DNA of 42,726 nucleotides from Flavobacteriales bacterium (GTDB lineage Bacteria > Bacteroidota > Bacteroidia > Flavobacteriales > Flavobacteriaceae): assembly GCA_027066995.1 (NCBI GenBank), contig JAMOMQ010000072.1, positions 1-42,726 of the forward strand, read 5' to 3'. Positions within the stretch are counted from its first letter, which is position 1. Each line of letters begins with the position of its first letter. This document shows positions 41,413 to 42,726 of the stretch, piece after piece. Both the position numbers and the translations under genes were made by a program. Below the pieces are notes generated by a model. It was given only the letters and a program-made list of their open reading frames with translations, made no database searches and was not told where the DNA came from.

Positions 41413-42726
41413 TTAATAGCCCCGTACAGCTTTTAAGGCATCAATATTTCCATAACCAAAGTCACTGTTTTTGTAAGGATAAAAATGAGCGGATCGTTTT
41501 AAGCGGTCAAGCACTTGTGATCTTGACCAATAAGGATAACGTGCCCAGACTAAGGCTGCAATACCGGCTGTAGAAGCCGTGGCTACCGAGGAGCCTCCAA
41601 AATAATTGGCTGTATTGTTATAATAGCCGTCCACGGGTTGATGATGGTTATTGCCACGTTCCATAACATAGGTAAAATCTATTTTGCTACCCGTATGACA
41701 AACATCGCATTCATTATATCCCGATCCTTCTTCAATACCGGTAACCGCTACGGTTTCACTCATACTGGCCGGAAAAATAACCGGATACCAATTAGTATAT
41801 GATGTGGAGGTACCACCGGCGGCAAAAATCAGTTTGCCATGATTGTAAGCATACTTAACGGCATCTTTTATATTACCGATAGACCAAGGGTAACCTATTG
41901 ACATAGAAATAATTTTGATATCACTTCTCCTGGCCAATGCCTTTAGCGCCATTGTTACTCCTTTGCGTTCGTGGTAATCGTTTAAAACCACATCGGCAGT
42001 GCCACGGTAAGACACTAAATTACACTCATAAGCCACACCAACAGGCAGGTGATTATTATTATTGGGGGCAGCTACAGCGGAATTGGAACTGGTGCCATGC
42101 CCGCATTTGTCATGATAGCCGTCGTAATTAGTTGACCAATACCAATTGGAATCGATATACGTGCCATATTTTTGCACATAACGGCCACTGTAATAATCGT
42201 CAAATTTGTAACCCAAATTAGGTTGATAATCAGATATGCCGGTATCAATCACACCAACGCCTATGCCGCGTCCTTTACTATATCGCCAAGCTTGATTTAT
42301 TTTATGAATATAATAGTTCCAAGGCACTTTGGCCCCTGATGGCAATGTGCCATAATCTGCAGAAGAAATATAATCCGAACCGGTGCTGCAACCCGAGTTG
42401 CTTTTGGTTTCGATATAAGAAAAGTAATCATAACCGGTAGGTTCTACATACCGGAGATCTTTTCTTTGTTTTAGGGCTTCAATACTTTCTAACTTTGTCA
42501 CCAAAACATCTACATAATGCAAGTCGTTGTCTTGATAAATTAAGATATCCGATACGGCTTTACCTTCAATGTCACTTAAAGTATTCAGAATAGTTTTGAC
42601 ATCAGGGCGGTTAGAACCTTTGCCGGTGTCTTTACCAATACCGATAGAAATAATGTTTTGTCCTGATAAGGCGGCACTCCATAATGCTAAGTTGTCAGCC
42701 ATAGACCAATCAAAACCATTGTTGAG
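41413..42726 (-). CDS. Subtilisin-family (S8) serine protease, N-terminus beyond the window
   Basis: The frame is open from the right edge: LNNGFDWS precedes the first visible ATG (42702), so the N-terminus is missing. 437 residues are visible. An N-terminal propeptide-like region (ISIGIGKDTGKGS to RKDLRYVEPTGY) leads to the catalytic domain with Asp in GVGVIDTGIS, His in CGHGTSSNSAVAAP and Ser in GGSSVATASTAGIA. The protein ends just after LKAVRGY without a T9SS tail. The oxyanion-hole asparagine is replaced: AAGG stands where AAGN is expected. Probably secreted if a signal peptide lies outside the window. Confidence 0.88.
   Translation of the reverse strand, partial: LNNGFDWSMADNLALWSAALSGQNIISIGIGKDTGKGSNRPDVKTILNTLSDIEGKAVSDILIYQDNDLHYVDVLVTKLESIEALKQRKDLRYVEPTGYDYFSYIETKSNSGCSTGSDYISSADYGTLPSGAKVPWNYYIHKINQAWRYSKGRGIGVGVIDTGISDYQPNLGYKFDDYYSGRYVQKYGTYIDSNWYWSTNYDGYHDKCGHGTSSNSAVAAPNNNNHLPVGVAYECNLVSYRGTADVVLNDYHERKGVTMALKALARRSDIKIISMSIGYPWSIGNIKDAVKYAYNHGKLIFAAGGTSTSYTNWYPVIFPASMSETVAVTGIEEGSGYNECDVCHTGSKIDFTYVMERGNNHHQPVDGYYNNTANYFGGSSVATASTAGIAALVWARYPYWSRSQVLDRLKRSAHFYPYKNSDFGYGNIDALKAVRGY

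Noticed and set aside
41413-42702. Subtilase called as complete from the ATG at 42702
   Set aside because: The frame stays open to the window edge and the preceding residues fit the same protein, so the true start is outside.

Overview
The window is AT-rich DNA from a member of the Bacteroidota, most likely a Flavobacteriia-type genome. The evidence is the gene content: gliding and type IX secretion (T9SS) genes gldE and gldH, a secreted protein with a T9SS C-terminal sorting domain, the panC / starch-synthase-like / DUF4270 cluster, a GYDIA-type GHMP kinase, a DUF5687-ABC pair and a DUF2723 (GT117) protein. The promoters agree: at least fifteen genes carry the Bacteroidota -7 box TAnnTTTG shortly upstream of the start codon. 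No rRNA, tRNA, CRISPR array, phage or intact IS was seen.

Layout. 1-5.4 kb: 3' part of pyruvate kinase, two tiny putative membrane proteins, an AT-rich gap, and a large multi-membrane DUF2723 protein. 5.4-5.9 kb: decayed repeats. 5.9-9.1 kb: a secreted seven-bladed beta-propeller with a T9SS tail, a small membrane protein with possible haem-binding histidines, a YgjV/SemiSWEET-like three-helix protein and MarC. 9.2-15.8 kb (minus strand): a run of GCS2-CBS ligase, AstE-like deacylase, GHMP kinase, mutY, ssb and gldE. 16-20.2 kb: ricT-gldH-PBP1A operon, followed by a convergent methyltransferase. 21.4-23 kb: prfC. 23-23.9 kb: a DUF4177-like secreted protein whose stop codon lies in the terminal repeat of a small non-autonomous element. 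23.9-27.1 kb: four-gene operon of ECF sigma factor, membrane-anchored putative anti-sigma factor, DUF4097-like beta-helix protein and outer-membrane barrel. 27.2-31.3 kb: panC with an ABC ATPase, divergent from the starch-synthase-like protein and a DUF4270 lipoprotein. 31.3-33.6 kb: ruvC, DUF456 and an RlmL-type methyltransferase. 33.6-36.7 kb: UPF0104 membrane protein, GT2 glycosyltransferase and a stomatin-like protein. 36.75-37.4 kb: a lipoprotein pseudogene with three frame changes. 37.8-40.7 kb: DUF5687 permease, ABC ATPase and rsmG. 40.7-42.7 kb: a cytochrome c, a 129-bp MITE-like element and the end of a subtilase gene that runs off the right edge.

Much of the content concerns the envelope: gliding/T9SS parts, peptidoglycan synthesis, lipoproteins, a glycosyltransferase pair and an envelope-type sigma operon. 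Most genes belong to known families. The least explained items are three families of short inverted-repeat elements (one with an internal 22-bp perfect inverted repeat and a TA duplication that appears to have replaced a gene's stop codon), the GCS2-CBS / AstE-like pair, the sigma operon, and a subtilase without the usual oxyanion-hole asparagine. No clearly new defence or RNA-guided system was found.
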